Source: Thermomicrobium sp. CFH 73360 | GTDB taxonomy: Bacteria > Chloroflexota > Chloroflexia > Thermomicrobiales > Thermomicrobiaceae | Direction of reading: 5' to 3' | Assembly: GCF_023806465.1 (NCBI RefSeq) | Contig: NZ_JAMSLS010000001.1 | Span: 558,001-622,000, forward strand | DNA: 64,000 bases | In this document: one piece after another, positions 1 through 10,364 of the stretch | Layout: each line of letters opens with the position of its first letter | Position numbering within the stretch: the stretch's first letter is position 1 | The notes under the pieces: model-generated | What the model saw: the letters and a program-made list of their open reading frames with translations, nothing else | What the model was told of the DNA's origin: nothing | Database searches by the model: none | Translations under genes and position numbers: made by a program

Positions 1-1
1 G

Positions 2-424
2 GCCTTGCTGCTCGAAGTGGCCGCGGCCGTCCTCACACGCAGCCTCTCCGGCGCTCCCGGCCCCTGGACCGACGAGGCAGTGGCAGCAGTTGGGGGAAAC
101 ACTCAGGCGTTAGGGCAGACGCTCTACTCGGACTATATGCTGGCGATTCAGCTCACCGCGCTGCTGCTCCTCGCGGCAACCATCGGCGCGATCGTTCTGG
201 CACGACCAGAGGCGGTCAGCGAGCGCGTCGCAGCAGCACGACGGACGCTGACGATCTCGCTCGCTCACCCGCGCGGCCTCGACCAGCCGGAGCGCCCGCC
301 TGCATTGCCGCGACCTTCTGACGGACAGGTCAAGCCGGCAGGCAGTGGCCGGCCAATTGTCTTGGCACGTTCGGCCAATGAGTTCACCGAGCAACCTGCC
401 TGGGGAGAGTGGAGGACGCCATGA
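2..424 (+). CDS. nuoJ: NADH-quinone oxidoreductase subunit J, 3' part
   Basis: This is the C-terminal part of a membrane subunit of complex I; the gene begins before the window. The visible 140 residues contain one membrane segment near residues 45-62 (LAIQLTALLLLAATIGAIVL) followed by a long hydrophilic, proline-rich tail. The part of NuoJ usually most conserved lies upstream, so the call rests mainly on position directly before nuoK, L, M and N. The stop TGA overlaps the nuoK start codon (ATGA at 421-424), which suggests translational coupling. Subunit J helps form the proton-translocating membrane arm. The tail of about 75 residues is longer than in many NuoJ proteins. Confidence 0.8.
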   Translation, partial: ALLLEVAAAVLTRSLSGAPGPWTDEAVAAVGGNTQALGQTLYSDYMLAIQLTALLLLAATIGAIVLARPEAVSERVAAARRTLTISLAHPRGLDQPERPPALPRPSDGQVKPAGSGRPIVLARSANEFTEQPAWGEWRTP

Positions 425-729
425 CTGAACTTTCGGCGACGCACTTTCTCCTCTTGAGTGCGGCGCTCTTCATCATCGGCATGGTCGGTGTCCTGACCCG
501 GCGCAACATCTTGGTCATTTTCATGTGCATTGAGCTCATGTTGAATGCGGTTAACGTGAGCTTGATCGGCTTTGCGTGGGAACTTCATCAACTGACCGGC
601 CAGGTTTTTGCGCTCTTCGTCATCGCCATCGCGGCGGCTGAAGCAGTCGTCGGGCTTGGGATCGTGATGGCACTCACCCGCCGAGCCGATACGGTCGACA
701 TCGACGAACTCCGCCAGCTCCGCGAATGA
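421..729 (+). CDS. nuoK: NADH-quinone oxidoreductase subunit K
   Basis: A 102-residue protein with three membrane helices, the usual size for NuoK, a proton-channel subunit of the complex I membrane arm. The start chosen is ATG 421 because GGAGG at 411-415 lies five bases upstream; an in-frame GTG at 409 would put that site inside the gene. The sequence reads like the family: an N-terminal helix, then NILVIFMCIELMLNAVN, which carries the conserved membrane glutamate (CIELMLNAVN), then a third helix with a second acidic residue in AAAEAVVGL. It overlaps nuoJ by four bases and is followed 13 bases later by nuoL. Confidence 0.95.
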   Translation: MTELSATHFLLLSAALFIIGMVGVLTRRNILVIFMCIELMLNAVNVSLIGFAWELHQLTGQVFALFVIAIAAAEAVVGLGIVMALTRRADTVDIDELRQLRE

Positions 730-742
730 ACGGGGAGAAGCG

Positions 743-2644
743 ATGGAACGGACAGTCGACTGGCTTGTCGTGATTCCGCTCGCACCACTGCTGGCGGCGG
801 TAATCAACTTCTTGTTCGGGAAATGGTGGATCCGCCATCGCGCGCATTGGATTGCAGTGCCAGCGGTCGGAGTCTCGTTCCTGACCAGCATCGTTGCGGC
901 GTGGACAGTGCTCAGCCGCCATGAACGCCTGCATCAGCCGTTGTACACCTGGATCAGAGCGGGTGAATTTCACGTGCCGGTGGAGTTGGTCGCCGACCAA
1001 CTGACGGTGGTGATGCTTCTCGTTGTCACTGGCGTGAGCTTCCTTGTTCACGTCTACTCAATCGGCTACATGCACCATGACCCCGGCTACTATCGCTTCT
1101 TTGCCTGGCTGCCGCTCTTCGTCTTCTCGATGGTGATGCTCGTCCTGGCAAATAACTTTCTCGTGCTCTTCGTCTTCTGGGAGGCGGTTGGGCTGTGCTC
1201 GTATCTCCTCATCGGGTTCTGGTTCCGTCGCCGCTCGGCAGCGGAAGCAGCAAAGAAGGCGTTCGTCGTCAACCGTATCGGTGACTTTGGTTTTGCACTC
1301 GGTATCATGTTGCTCTTCACTAGTCTCCGCACGCTTGATTACCACGCGGTCTTTGAGGCCATACCACAGCTCAGCTCCGGCACCGTGACGGCGATCGCTC
1401 TTCTCCTCTTCACCGGTGCGATCGGCAAGTCCGCGCAACTGCCGCTCTTTGTATGGCTTCCAGACGCTATGGAGGGACCGACCCCGGTTTCGGCCCTGAT
1501 CCACGCAGCAACGATGGTGACCGCCGGCATCTTCATGGTTGCCCGAGCGCATCCGATCTTCCTTGCCTCACCGATCGCTCTGTGGGTTGTCGCAGTGATC
1601 GGCGCACTCACCGCCTTTGTGGCCGCAACAATTGCGACGACGCAGTTCGACATAAAACGCGTGGTGGCCTACTCCACTGTGAGTCAGCTTGGGTATATGG
1701 CACTCGCACTCGGAGTTGGGGCGTGGATCCCCGCCATGTTTCACCTTCTCACGCATGCCTTCTTCAAGGCCCTCCTCTTCCTCGGTTCGGGCGCGGTGAT
1801 GCACGCCATGCACGACGAGCTTGATATGCGCCGCATGGGCGGGCTCAAGCGCTGGATGCCACTCACGTACTGGACGTTTGTGATCGGCGCTGCCGCTAAC
1901 GCCGGCATTGTGCCACTTGCTGGTTTTTGGAGCAAAGACGAAATCCTCGTCGGCGCATGGGTCGGGGGTGCACCGCTGCTCGCACTCGTCGGACTGGTAG
2001 CTGCTTTCTTCACGGCGCTCTATATGTTCCGCGCTGTCTTTCTCACCTTCCACGGCCAGCCACGCTTCGATCCACACGAACTCCATCCACACGATCCGCC
2101 GGCAACGATGGCGGTGCCGCTCGTGATCCTGGCAATCGGCGCAGCAGTCACTGGATTTCTTGGCGTCCCTCCCGAAACTGGCTGGATTCACCACGCCCTT
2201 GAGCCGGTCTTCGAGAGTGCCACACATCACAAAGTCTCACTCAGCTTGACGCTCGGTATGGCTCTCGCCTCGACACTCGTCGCGCTTGCCGGTCTTTGGA
2301 CGGCTCATGCGGCCTACGTCCGTGGGACAATCTCACCTGCTGCGGTGGCGGAGCGCCTTGGTCCGCTGTATCGACTGGCTGCCAACGGGTGGTATTTTGA
2401 CGTCTTCTACCAGCGGTCTGTTGTCCGACCGCTCGATGCCGCAGCGAATTGGCTGTGGCGCACGGTCGACGTCGGCATCATCGACGGTGCAGTGAACGGC
2501 TCAGCTCGCATCGTCGCTTTGACAGCACAGATGTGGCGACGCCTCCAAACGGGGCTGGTGGCCAACTATGCGTTGGCGATCGCCCTCGGCACGGTCTTGC
2601 TGGTCGGGATATATCTGGCTTTCGGCAGTACGCTCTTCCGTTGA
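743..2644 (+). CDS. nuoL: NADH-quinone oxidoreductase subunit L
   Basis: A 633-residue antiporter-like proton-pumping subunit of complex I, the normal length. ATG 743 follows a GGGGAG site (732-737). Typical segments are present: VFWEAVGLCSYLLIGFW, KSAQLPLFVWLPDAMEGPTP (residues about 230-250) with HAATMV just after, and FKALLFLGSGAVMHA. The long C-terminal lateral helix region of NuoL is represented after residue 450, with a final transmembrane anchor near the end. It lies between nuoK and nuoM, with 23 bases to nuoM. Confidence 0.96.
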   Translation: MERTVDWLVVIPLAPLLAAVINFLFGKWWIRHRAHWIAVPAVGVSFLTSIVAAWTVLSRHERLHQPLYTWIRAGEFHVPVELVADQLTVVMLLVVTGVSFLVHVYSIGYMHHDPGYYRFFAWLPLFVFSMVMLVLANNFLVLFVFWEAVGLCSYLLIGFWFRRRSAAEAAKKAFVVNRIGDFGFALGIMLLFTSLRTLDYHAVFEAIPQLSSGTVTAIALLLFTGAIGKSAQLPLFVWLPDAMEGPTPVSALIHAATMVTAGIFMVARAHPIFLASPIALWVVAVIGALTAFVAATIATTQFDIKRVVAYSTVSQLGYMALALGVGAWIPAMFHLLTHAFFKALLFLGSGAVMHAMHDELDMRRMGGLKRWMPLTYWTFVIGAAANAGIVPLAGFWSKDEILVGAWVGGAPLLALVGLVAAFFTALYMFRAVFLTFHGQPRFDPHELHPHDPPATMAVPLVILAIGAAVTGFLGVPPETGWIHHALEPVFESATHHKVSLSLTLGMALASTLVALAGLWTAHAAYVRGTISPAAVAERLGPLYRLAANGWYFDVFYQRSVVRPLDAAANWLWRTVDVGIIDGAVNGSARIVALTAQMWRRLQTGLVANYALAIALGTVLLVGIYLAFGSTLFR

Positions 2645-2667
2645 ACGCTGGCGCAGGGGAGTGAGCG

Positions 2668-4254
2668 GTGGAACGGTTGCCGATCTTAAGTCTGATCACC
2701 TTCAGCCCGCTTGTCGGGGCAGTCATTCTCTTCCTGTGGGGGAATGCCTCGGCACGAGCTGTGCGCTGGATTGCGCTCGTTGCAAGCGGAGTATCCTTTG
2801 CCCTTTCGCTGGCAATGCTCCTTCGTTTCGACCCCGGCCGAGCCGGCATGCAATTCACAGAGAGTTTCGAATGGTTACCGGAGCTCGGCATCGCCTACCG
2901 GCTGGGGGTGGACGGGATTAGCGCACCGCTGGTCGGACTTACCACGCTCCTCACCCTCATCGCTGTCATCGCCTCCTGGGATCCAATCCGTCATCGCGTC
3001 CGCGAGTACTATATAACGCTCTTGCTCCTGGCAACCGGCATGCTGGGGGTCTTTGTCAGTCTTGATCTTTTCCTCTTCTACGTTTTCTGGGAGATCGTGC
3101 TGATCCCTATGGCGCTCATCATTGGGATTTGGGGTAGCGCCAACCGTGTCTACGCCGCGGTGAAGTTCTTCCTGTACACGCTGGCCGGAAGCCTTCTGAT
3201 GCTGGTGGGGATCGTTGCTCTCTACCAGGAGTACTTCCAGCAGACCGGCATCCGCACACTGGATGTCCTGGAACTCGCCCAGGGCACCTACAGTTCGACC
3301 TTCCAGTTCTGGACGTTCCTCGCCTTCTTTCTCGCCTTCGCAATCAAGGTCCCTATGTGGCCGTTCCATACCTGGCTTCCTGATGCCCACGTCGAGGCTC
3401 CGACTGCAGGCTCCGTGATCCTGGCCGGGGTACTTCTCAAAATGGGGGGGTACGGATTCCTCCGCTTCAACTTGCCGCTCTTCCCAGAAGCGACGCAGCG
3501 CTGGGCCCCGGCCATCGTCGTGCTTTCGGTGATCGCCATCCTTTATGGTGCACTCATGGCGCTCGTCCAGCGCGACTTCAAGAAGCTCGTGGCATATTCC
3601 TCCGTCAGTCATATGGGCTTTGTGACGCTCGGCATCTTCGCACTGAACCAGCAGGGACTCAGTGGCGCCATGGTGGTCATGCTCAGCCATGGCTTTGTGA
3701 CCAGCGCGCTTTTCCTTCTCGTCGGCGTACTGTACGAGCGGGCGCACACCCGTGAACTCGCCGCATTTGGTGGCCTTGCCCGCAACATGCCGATTTTCGC
3801 GGCATTTTTCGGGTTCTTTGCCCTCGCCTCTCTCGGTCTTCCCGGCCTCAGCGGTTTCGTCGGTGAGTTCCTCACACTTCTGGGAGGTTTCCGCAGCTAC
3901 CGCTGGGCTGGCGTGCTCGGAACGGTGGTCGTTATCCTCGCCGCCTGGTACATGCTCCGGGTGTATCAGCGTGTCGCACTCGTCCGGGCTCCTGGTGAAC
4001 CACCTGATCCAGACGACCCAGAACTCCGCATGGCCATCACCCAGGGTGTCCCACCGGTCGCTGGTGGCGGTGACACGGACCAGCATACGCCCGATCCGCG
4101 CACGTTCCCAGATGTGACCTGGCGCGAAGCACTGACGCTCGCGCCCCTGGCACTGCTCACGCTCTGGATAGGCGTCTACCCGCTGCCAGTGCTCGACATG
4201 ATCGAGCTTTCGGTACGCGCGATCCTCGCCGCCGTAACCGGCGAGAGCATGTGA
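2668..4254 (+). CDS. nuoM: NADH-quinone oxidoreductase subunit M
   Basis: A 528-residue antiporter-like subunit of the complex I membrane arm. The start is GTG 2668, with AGGGGAG at 2655-2661. Family landmarks include [39 protein letters not shown] with the conserved lysine and histidines of the proton channel, and [18 protein letters not shown]. Between the last two helices there is a hydrophilic insert of about 50 residues (roughly residues 440-490, rich in Pro and Asp). It is followed 13 bases later by nuoN and belongs to the same operon. Confidence 0.96.
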   Translation: MERLPILSLITFSPLVGAVILFLWGNASARAVRWIALVASGVSFALSLAMLLRFDPGRAGMQFTESFEWLPELGIAYRLGVDGISAPLVGLTTLLTLIAVIASWDPIRHRVREYYITLLLLATGMLGVFVSLDLFLFYVFWEIVLIPMALIIGIWGSANRVYAAVKFFLYTLAGSLLMLVGIVALYQEYFQQTGIRTLDVLELAQGTYSSTFQFWTFLAFFLAFAIKVPMWPFHTWLPDAHVEAPTAGSVILAGVLLKMGGYGFLRFNLPLFPEATQRWAPAIVVLSVIAILYGALMALVQRDFKKLVAYSSVSHMGFVTLGIFALNQQGLSGAMVVMLSHGFVTSALFLLVGVLYERAHTRELAAFGGLARNMPIFAAFFGFFALASLGLPGLSGFVGEFLTLLGGFRSYRWAGVLGTVVVILAAWYMLRVYQRVALVRAPGEPPDPDDPELRMAITQGVPPVAGGGDTDQHTPDPRTFPDVTWREALTLAPLALLTLWIGVYPLPVLDMIELSVRAILAAVTGESM

Positions 4255-4267
4255 GGGGAGATCGACG

Positions 4268-5752
4268 ATGCCGTTGCGCCTCGTCGCACCCGAGTGGTCA
4301 TTGCTCGTCCCACCATTAATCGTCCTTGGCACGATCGTCCTTCTGCTTGCCATTGATGCCGTGAGCGAGCGTGCGGCTCGCAAGACAGCGCTTCCACTCG
4401 CGCTGGTTGGCCAGCTCCTCGCACTCGTCTCTTTGGCGACCGTTGATTGGGGGCAGGGAGCCACCACGTTCGGTGTCAGCTATCGTGCCGACTGGTTCGC
4501 GCTGGTTGTTTCGCTCATCGCACTCGTCTCGGGGATCCTCTCTGTCCTTGTCTCGGCCGGATACACCGAGTCTGGACTCGAGCCTGGTGTCGGCCTCGCT
4601 GAATATCTCGCCTTGCTGCTCTTCTCTGTCTTCGGAACGATGGTCGTGGGCGCCGCTGGTGACTTGATCGTCCTCCTGCTTGGCCTCGAGATGAGCGCCG
4701 TTGCCGTCTACGCCCTCACTGCCTTCGCGCGGCGACGCCTGACCAGCGTCGAAGGAGCGCTCAAGTACTTCCTGTTGGGTGCCTTCGCCAGTGCCATCCT
4801 CATTTATGGCATGGCCTGGGTCTACGGACTAACTGGCAGCATCGTACTCAGCGATATTGCCCACACGCTGCGGACGGTTGTCACGCCTGGCCAGCCACTC
4901 GATCCCGCGCTCCTGCTTGCGCTGCTGCTCCTGGCAGTTGGGTTGGGCTTCAAGATCGCGGCCGTCCCGTTCCACATGTGGACGCCAGACGCGTATCAGG
5001 GTGCGCCGACTCCCGTCTCCGCCTACATGTCGGTTGTCCCCAAGGTCGCTGGCTTCGCCGCTGTGGCACGGGTTCTGGTTCAAGCACTGCAGCCATTGAG
5101 CGACCAGTGGGCAGGGCTCCTTGGGATTCTCGCCCTCATCACCATGGTGTACGGCAATGTCGTGGCTATCGCTCAGCGCGACCTCAAGCGGATGCTTGGG
5201 TATTCAGCTATTGGCCACACCGGCTATATGTTGGCCGGCCTTGCAGCCTTCACCAACGGACTCGCAGGCGACCGTAGTGTGGGTAGTGTTCTCTTCTATC
5301 TTTTTGCGTATGCCTTTATGAACATCGGCGCTTTCGGCGTCATTGCCTGGCTTCAAGAGCGCGGGCTGGGAACGACGCTCGACGACGTTGCTGGCCTCGC
5401 AGGACGGGCCCCACTCGCAGCACTCACCATGGCGATCTTCATGCTTTCGTTGATGGGGATGCCTCCGCTGCTCGGGTTCTATGCGAAGTACTACGTGATC
5501 CTCGCACTGATTGAAGCTGGGCAGCTCTGGCTCGCTGTCGCTATCGTTGTGATGAGCGCTGTGTCTGCCTTCTTTTATCTGCGTGTCGTCACTCAGATGT
5601 ACTTCCAGGAACCGGGGGGCACCTGGCGCCCGGTCCGAACTCCGCTGCTCGGGCTTGGGCTCACCCTCATGGCCGTCGCAACCCTTGCGCTGGGCCTGGT
5701 TTCCGGCCCAATCCTCGAGTTGGCACAACACTGGCCGGCCGCGCTCACCTGA
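4268..5752 (+). CDS. nuoN: NADH-quinone oxidoreductase subunit N
   Basis: A 494-residue antiporter-like subunit, the last gene of the complex I block. ATG 4268 follows GAGGGGAG at 4253-4260, which overlaps the nuoM stop. It has about fourteen membrane segments; [20 protein letters not shown] and [17 protein letters not shown] are NuoN hallmarks. The next gene (GNAT protein, 5777) starts only 24 bases later, so the transcript may continue, but that gene has no functional tie to complex I. Confidence 0.96.
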   Translation: MPLRLVAPEWSLLVPPLIVLGTIVLLLAIDAVSERAARKTALPLALVGQLLALVSLATVDWGQGATTFGVSYRADWFALVVSLIALVSGILSVLVSAGYTESGLEPGVGLAEYLALLLFSVFGTMVVGAAGDLIVLLLGLEMSAVAVYALTAFARRRLTSVEGALKYFLLGAFASAILIYGMAWVYGLTGSIVLSDIAHTLRTVVTPGQPLDPALLLALLLLAVGLGFKIAAVPFHMWTPDAYQGAPTPVSAYMSVVPKVAGFAAVARVLVQALQPLSDQWAGLLGILALITMVYGNVVAIAQRDLKRMLGYSAIGHTGYMLAGLAAFTNGLAGDRSVGSVLFYLFAYAFMNIGAFGVIAWLQERGLGTTLDDVAGLAGRAPLAALTMAIFMLSLMGMPPLLGFYAKYYVILALIEAGQLWLAVAIVVMSAVSAFFYLRVVTQMYFQEPGGTWRPVRTPLLGLGLTLMAVATLALGLVSGPILELAQHWPAALT

Positions 5753-5776
5753 GATGGTAGCAGCCCGTTCGGGGGC

Positions 5777-6709
5777 ATGATGAGCTGGGCAATTGAACCT
5801 TATCGGGACGAAGATGCAACTGCCATCGCCAAACTCTGGAACGAGGAGTTCGGGAATCATCTACCGCTCTCGCCTGAACTCCTGCTCCAGCGTTGGCGGC
5901 CAGCTCCGCGTGAACCGGCAGCAGGATGGGTCGCACGCCAAGGCGAGCGTGTTGTTGGAGCTCTCCTTGTGCGGCTCCCCTCACTTGCCTGGTTCCCACA
6001 GGGCGTCGGATTCGTCACCTTCTTCGTCGTTGCCCGGTCCGTGCGTGGCCAAGGCATTGGCCGCACGCTCCTTGCCCAGGCAACTGCTCACGCCAGGGCA
6101 CACGGGTACCATGCGCTCGTCTTTGGTGGAGGACCAGGCCACCTTGTCCCTGGTATTCCCACCACAGCGCCACTTGCTACTTGGCAGTTCCTGGGACGAG
6201 CAGGCGCATTCCCGCGCGAAGTTTTCCATGACCTTCTTGTCGATCTCACATTACCCTCTCTCGTCATCAACTGGCCGGAGGGCGTCACTCTTGAACCAGC
6301 ACCTCGCGACGAGATGCTCTCTTTCCTGGCCCGAGAATTCCCTGGTGAGTGGGAAATTGACGTCACCGAGGCCTACGAGGCGGGCGCGACTGTTCTCGGA
6401 CTACGTCGCAACCACGAACTCATCGGATTCGCCGCAACCCATCATCCCGGCCAGTGGCCACCTCCGCCAAGCCTTTTCTGGGCCCAAGCCTTGCCGGGCG
6501 CAGTCGCTGGTCTTGGTCCGCTCGGCATTGCCGCCGCGCATCGCAAACAAGGGTTCGGCCTGGCTATGGTGCGTGGAGCACTTGAGCAGCTGCGCCGGAC
6601 TGGCGCACGCTGGGTCGTGATCGACTGGACCGAGCTCGCCACCTTCTACGGTCGCGCTGGTGCTCACGTGTGGCGCACCTATCAGATGGCTACGCTGCCA
6701 ATTGCCTAA
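5777..6709 (+). CDS. protein with two GNAT acetyltransferase domains
   Basis: A 310-residue cytoplasmic protein that appears to contain two GNAT domains in tandem. The first (residues about 1-155) shows the acetyl-CoA loop RSVRGQGIGRTLLAQATAHA; the second (about 165-308) has AAHRKQGFGLAMVRGALEQL. Each matches the Q/R-x-x-G-x-G/A pattern. The substrate cannot be told from the sequence. Two adjacent ATG codons occur at 5777 and 5780; either may be used, and no strong ribosome binding site separates them. The gene follows nuoN by 24 bases on the same strand. Confidence 0.85.
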   Translation: MMSWAIEPYRDEDATAIAKLWNEEFGNHLPLSPELLLQRWRPAPREPAAGWVARQGERVVGALLVRLPSLAWFPQGVGFVTFFVVARSVRGQGIGRTLLAQATAHARAHGYHALVFGGGPGHLVPGIPTTAPLATWQFLGRAGAFPREVFHDLLVDLTLPSLVINWPEGVTLEPAPRDEMLSFLAREFPGEWEIDVTEAYEAGATVLGLRRNHELIGFAATHHPGQWPPPPSLFWAQALPGAVAGLGPLGIAAAHRKQGFGLAMVRGALEQLRRTGARWVVIDWTELATFYGRAGAHVWRTYQMATLPIA

Positions 6710-6770
6710 GAGCCTCTCCAGGCGGAGCAAGTTCCTGACTGATACCTGACCGCAGGAGCGCGAGTACCTC

Positions 6771-7964
6771 ATGAGACACCCACGTCTCATTTTGAAACCT
6801 GGTCACGATCGTCCAGTGCGTCGCCACCACCCCTGGATCTTCTCCGGCGCGGTCGCTGAGCTGGAAGGACGCATCGAGGACGGCGAAATCATCGATGTCT
6901 ATAGCAGCGACCGCGAATGGCTCGCTCGCGGATACCTCAACCGCCGTTCCCAGATCATCGTCCGGCTCCTCACCTGGAACCCTGAGGAAGCGATCGACGA
7001 GTCGTTCTGGGAACGCCGCATCGACCGCGCACTCGCCGCACGGCACCTCCTGAGACTCGACGAGATCACCGACGCCTACCGACTTGTCTATGCTGAGAGT
7101 GATTGGATCCCAGGCCTCCTCGTCGACCGCTACAGAGACTTTCTCGTCATCCAGTCGCTGACACTCGGCATCGAGCGGCGCAAGGAACTCCTGGTGCGCA
7201 TCCTCACCGAGCGCTGCCGCCCCACTGGGATCTACGAGCGCAGTGATCTGGATGTGCGGGCGAAGGAGGGGTTACCCCCTGCGGATGGTGTACGCCATGG
7301 GGAGATACCGCCGGAACGAATCGTCATCCGGGAGCATGGGTACCTGTTCCGCGTCGACATCCGGCACGGGCAAAAGACTGGCTTCTACCTCGACCAACGC
7401 GAGAACCGGCGGCGCGTTGCTCCCTATCTTGCGGGGGCACGAGTACTGAACGCGTTTTCCTATACCGGTGCCTTCGCAGTGTACGCACTCGCCGCCGGTG
7501 CGGAATCTGTGGTGAATCTGGATACGTCTGCCGAGGCACTCGCCGATGCGGCCGCCAATGTGCAGCTCAATGGCTTCCCTGCCAGTCGCTTCGAGAACGT
7601 CGAAGGCGATGCCTTTCGGGTTCTCCGCCAGTTCCGTGCCAGTGGGCGCCGCTTCCAGGCTGTGATCCTCGATCCACCCAAATTTGCCTTTGTGCAAGCG
7701 CATCTGGAACGCGCGGCACGCGGCTACAAAGACATCAACTTGCAGGCACTTCACCTTCTCGAGTCAGGCGGAATTCTCGTCACGTTCTCCTGTTCAGGCC
7801 TGGTCTCCGCGGATCTCTTCCAGAAGATCGTCTTCGCTGCCGCCGAGGATGCTGACCGTGAGGTCCAGATTCTCGAGCGTCTGGGACAAGCCCCTGACCA
7901 TCCAGTCCGTCTGTCGTTCCCCGAAGGCGAGTATCTCAAAGGACTCATCTGCCGCGTCTGGTGA
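6771..7964 (+). CDS. rlmI: RlmI-type class I rRNA methyltransferase (PUA + methyltransferase)
   Basis: A 397-residue member of the YccW/RlmI family, which methylates C5 of a cytosine in 23S rRNA using S-adenosylmethionine. An N-terminal PUA domain (residues about 5-80, beginning LKPGHDRPVRRHHPWIFSGA) precedes an EEHE-like central part and a Rossmann methyltransferase domain. Characteristic runs are GQKTGFYLDQRENRRRV, LNAFSYTGAFAVYALAAGA (SAM binding), VILDPPKFA and LVTFSCSG, whose Cys fits the catalytic cysteine of m5C methyltransferases. ATG 6771 is the chosen start; only a weak GGAG-like site precedes it. Confidence 0.92.
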   Translation: MRHPRLILKPGHDRPVRRHHPWIFSGAVAELEGRIEDGEIIDVYSSDREWLARGYLNRRSQIIVRLLTWNPEEAIDESFWERRIDRALAARHLLRLDEITDAYRLVYAESDWIPGLLVDRYRDFLVIQSLTLGIERRKELLVRILTERCRPTGIYERSDLDVRAKEGLPPADGVRHGEIPPERIVIREHGYLFRVDIRHGQKTGFYLDQRENRRRVAPYLAGARVLNAFSYTGAFAVYALAAGAESVVNLDTSAEALADAAANVQLNGFPASRFENVEGDAFRVLRQFRASGRRFQAVILDPPKFAFVQAHLERAARGYKDINLQALHLLESGGILVTFSCSGLVSADLFQKIVFAAAEDADREVQILERLGQAPDHPVRLSFPEGEYLKGLICRVW

Positions 7965-8412
7965 AGGAACGCGCCTGTGCGCGATCACCGCTCGGCAATC
8001 CCTTCGCGGGGTCTTCCTCACCGATGATCCCCAAAGCTCAATCGCGCCACCCCCTCGATCCTGGCCTAAATCACCGACGACAGTCCTCCGGCTCGAAGAA
8101 CTTTCTGTCCTTCTCACCTCGGCCGCTCGGAGGGGTGGATCGGCAAGAGGAGTTGTCCGCTCAGCCGCGAGCCACAGGAAATCTGTACCCACACCAGACG
8201 GAAACTCGCACGCATGGTCAATGCGGATCAGGACCAAACGGGTCACCGTGATCACCACGACGAAAGGACAAACCGTCGGTGCCGTCAGGAACATCACGAG
8301 TACGAGACCCTGAATGCCCGGCACGCCATGCACCAATCAAACCTTATCCCAGGAAGAACCGCCGAGGAGCAGGCAGAAACACGCTCAGCCCCTACAACGA
8401 ACCAAGCACTCC
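7965..8412. other. intergenic region without a supported gene
   Basis: This 448-base stretch separates two convergent genes. Open frames on both strands lack family resemblance. One minus-strand frame (from about 8336) encodes a hydrophobic run, GLVLVMFLTAPTVCPFVVV, that could be a membrane helix, but it has no convincing ribosome binding site and runs on antisense into the upstream gene, so I do not call it. Confidence 0.6.
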
Positions 8413-9615
8413 TCAGCGACCCGCGGCCTCGACGAGTGCTGCCCGAAGTGCTCGCCCCAGCCGTTCCGCGCCGACAAGCATCGCCTCGATTGAGAGCGTC
8501 GTGAAACCAAGCCTGAAGCTTGGACTCGGACGGTGGTCTGGATAGAAGTCCGAGCCGGGCACGTAGGTCACCCCAGCTGCGGCGCAGTGCGGTAACAGCG
8601 CCGCACTGTCTACGTCACCCTGGAGCGTTACCCAGAGAAAGAAGCCACCACCCGGCAGCCGCCACGTCGCCAGATCACCGAGTTCCCGCGCCAGCGCATC
8701 GGCAAGCGTCCGACAACGTGTGCCATAGACTCGCCGTGCCGCCGTCAGATGCTCCTCGTACCAGGGGCTGGTAATCACGGCAGCGATCGCACGCTGGAGA
8801 AGCCGGTCAGACTGAATATCAGCGGCTTCCTTCGCGTCGATCAGCGGCTTCATCAAGTAACGAGGCGCGACAAGCCAACCGACACGCAGACCGGGAGCAA
8901 GCGTCTTGGAGAAACTCCCCAGCGAGAGCACGTCTTCAGAGAACGCACGCAACGGTGGTGGTGGTACCGTCTCGTACCAGAGATCCCCATAGGGATCGTC
9001 CTCGACAATCGGGACGCCGTAGCGCTCGGCAAGTTCAACGACCGCTCGCCGCCTTTCCAGCGACATCGTCACGCCAGCCGGGTTTTGGAACGTGGGAACT
9101 GTGTAGAACAACTTCGGCCGCGGCTGGCGAGCCAACAACTCTTCGAGCCGTTCGAGTTGCACGCCTTCCTCATCGAGCGGAACCGCCTCAATCCGCACCG
9201 CGTACGGCTCAAAGACCTGTAGCGCGCCGAAGTAGGTCGGCCCTTCAACCAGGACCCGATCTCCTGGCTCGAGCAGGAGACGCGCCACAAGATCGATCGC
9301 CTGCTGGGCCCCTTGCGTAACCAGGATCGTGTCCGGATCGACTACTGCTCCCCGACGTGCGAGCCGAGCGGCAATCGCCTCGCGAAGCGGCCGATACCCC
9401 TCGGTCTCGCCATACCAGAGCGCTGTTGGCTCGGAACGCCAGGCACGTGCGAGTTCTTCGGCAAGCGGTTCGGTCGGTAAGCATTCAACCGGCGGCGCAC
9501 CACCAGTGAAATGAATCGTGTCTGGCGGAGCAGAAAGGCGTGAAAAATCTGTCCGAATGCACGGGCGGAACGCGGCGACGCGCTTTGCCAGAATCCTGTC
9601 CCAAGAAAGCCTCAC
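8413..9615 (-). CDS. PLP-dependent aminotransferase, class I/II fold (2-aminoadipate transaminase-like)
   Basis: A 400-residue fold-type I aminotransferase resembling the LysN/GntR-linked group that acts on 2-aminoadipate, aromatic or branched amino acids. The Schiff-base lysine lies in SFSKTLAPGLRVGW; other family features are TQGAQQAIDLVARLL, EGPTYFGAL, VPTFQNPAGVTMS and EDDPYGDL. No GntR-type DNA-binding domain is attached. The start is GTG at 9615, which overlaps the stop of the upstream alaX-like gene (GTGA), and GGAGGA lies just upstream within that gene. The exact substrate cannot be decided. Confidence 0.9.
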   Translation of the reverse strand: MRLSWDRILAKRVAAFRPCIRTDFSRLSAPPDTIHFTGGAPPVECLPTEPLAEELARAWRSEPTALWYGETEGYRPLREAIAARLARRGAVVDPDTILVTQGAQQAIDLVARLLLEPGDRVLVEGPTYFGALQVFEPYAVRIEAVPLDEEGVQLERLEELLARQPRPKLFYTVPTFQNPAGVTMSLERRRAVVELAERYGVPIVEDDPYGDLWYETVPPPPLRAFSEDVLSLGSFSKTLAPGLRVGWLVAPRYLMKPLIDAKEAADIQSDRLLQRAIAAVITSPWYEEHLTAARRVYGTRCRTLADALARELGDLATWRLPGGGFFLWVTLQGDVDSAALLPHCAAAGVTYVPGSDFYPDHRPSPSFRLGFTTLSIEAMLVGAERLGRALRAALVEAAGR

Positions 9616-10364
9616 ATTTCCTCCATTCGCTCGGGCCCATCCACAAGCTCGATCTCGATTCGCTTGTTCCTGCGTCCCTTCGAGCGTGTCCCAACCACCC
9701 GGATCCCGCCGACCTCCAGCGTATTGTGTACGTGCGTGCCACCGTCAGCCTGGAGATCCAGTCCCTCGATTGCCACGACCCGCACCTGCTGGATTGACGG
9801 CGGAAGTAAATTGATCTTCGTGCGGATCAAATCCGGAATGGACTCTGCTTCCTCCCGCGGGATCATCCACCAGCGTACTGGCAGGCCGCGGCTGATCGCC
9901 TCGTTGGCGAGCGCCTCGATCTGCGCCACCCGTTCCGGTGCCAGATCCTCTAATTCGAAATCCATCCGTGCCTTGTCGACGTCCAGTGCCGCGCCTGTCA
10001 CCAGCGCGCCATACTCGCGGTAGACCACCGCCGAGAGAATGTGCAACGCAGTGTGAAAGCGCATCAACCGGTAGCGCCGCTCCCAGTCAAGGACGCCATG
10101 CACGGGTGTACCAATTGGTGGCGGCACTCGGTCAAGCAGATGGACAAGTTCGTCTGCAGCCGCTCCACGCCGCACCGAAACAACGCGCCACCGTTGACCG
10201 TCTGGAGCAATGAGCTCACCGGTATCGTGTGGCTGCCCTCCACCGCCCGGATAGAATCCCGTCCGATTGAGGACGACCCCATGGTCAGGCGTCACCGCGA
10301 CGACTGTTGCATCGAACTCACGGAGGTAGCTGTCGTCAAGGTACAAGAGCTCCGTCACCGGCAT
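9612..10364 (-). CDS. AlaX-like alanyl-tRNA editing protein
   Basis: A 250-residue free-standing relative of the AlaRS editing domain; such proteins hydrolyse mischarged Ser- or Gly-tRNA(Ala). The N-terminal segment has VLNRTGFYPGGGGQPHDTGEL; the zinc motif HxxxH is seen in MRFHTALHILSAVV, and ADGGTHVHNTLEVG gives the second part of the site. The presence of an N-terminal beta-barrel segment and the overall size fit AlaX-M. I chose ATG 10364 (MPVTELLYLDD) since homologous sequence begins there; the open frame extends 17 residues further. It is coupled to the downstream aminotransferase by a GTGA overlap. Confidence 0.88.
   Translation of the reverse strand: MPVTELLYLDDSYLREFDATVVAVTPDHGVVLNRTGFYPGGGGQPHDTGELIAPDGQRWRVVSVRRGAAADELVHLLDRVPPPIGTPVHGVLDWERRYRLMRFHTALHILSAVVYREYGALVTGAALDVDKARMDFELEDLAPERVAQIEALANEAISRGLPVRWWMIPREEAESIPDLIRTKINLLPPSIQQVRVVAIEGLDLQADGGTHVHNTLEVGGIRVVGTRSKGRRNKRIEIELVDGPERMEEM

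Noticed and set aside
2875-4467. 530-residue open frame on the minus strand opposite nuoM
   Set aside because: Antisense shadow of nuoM/nuoN with charged, non-family sequence.
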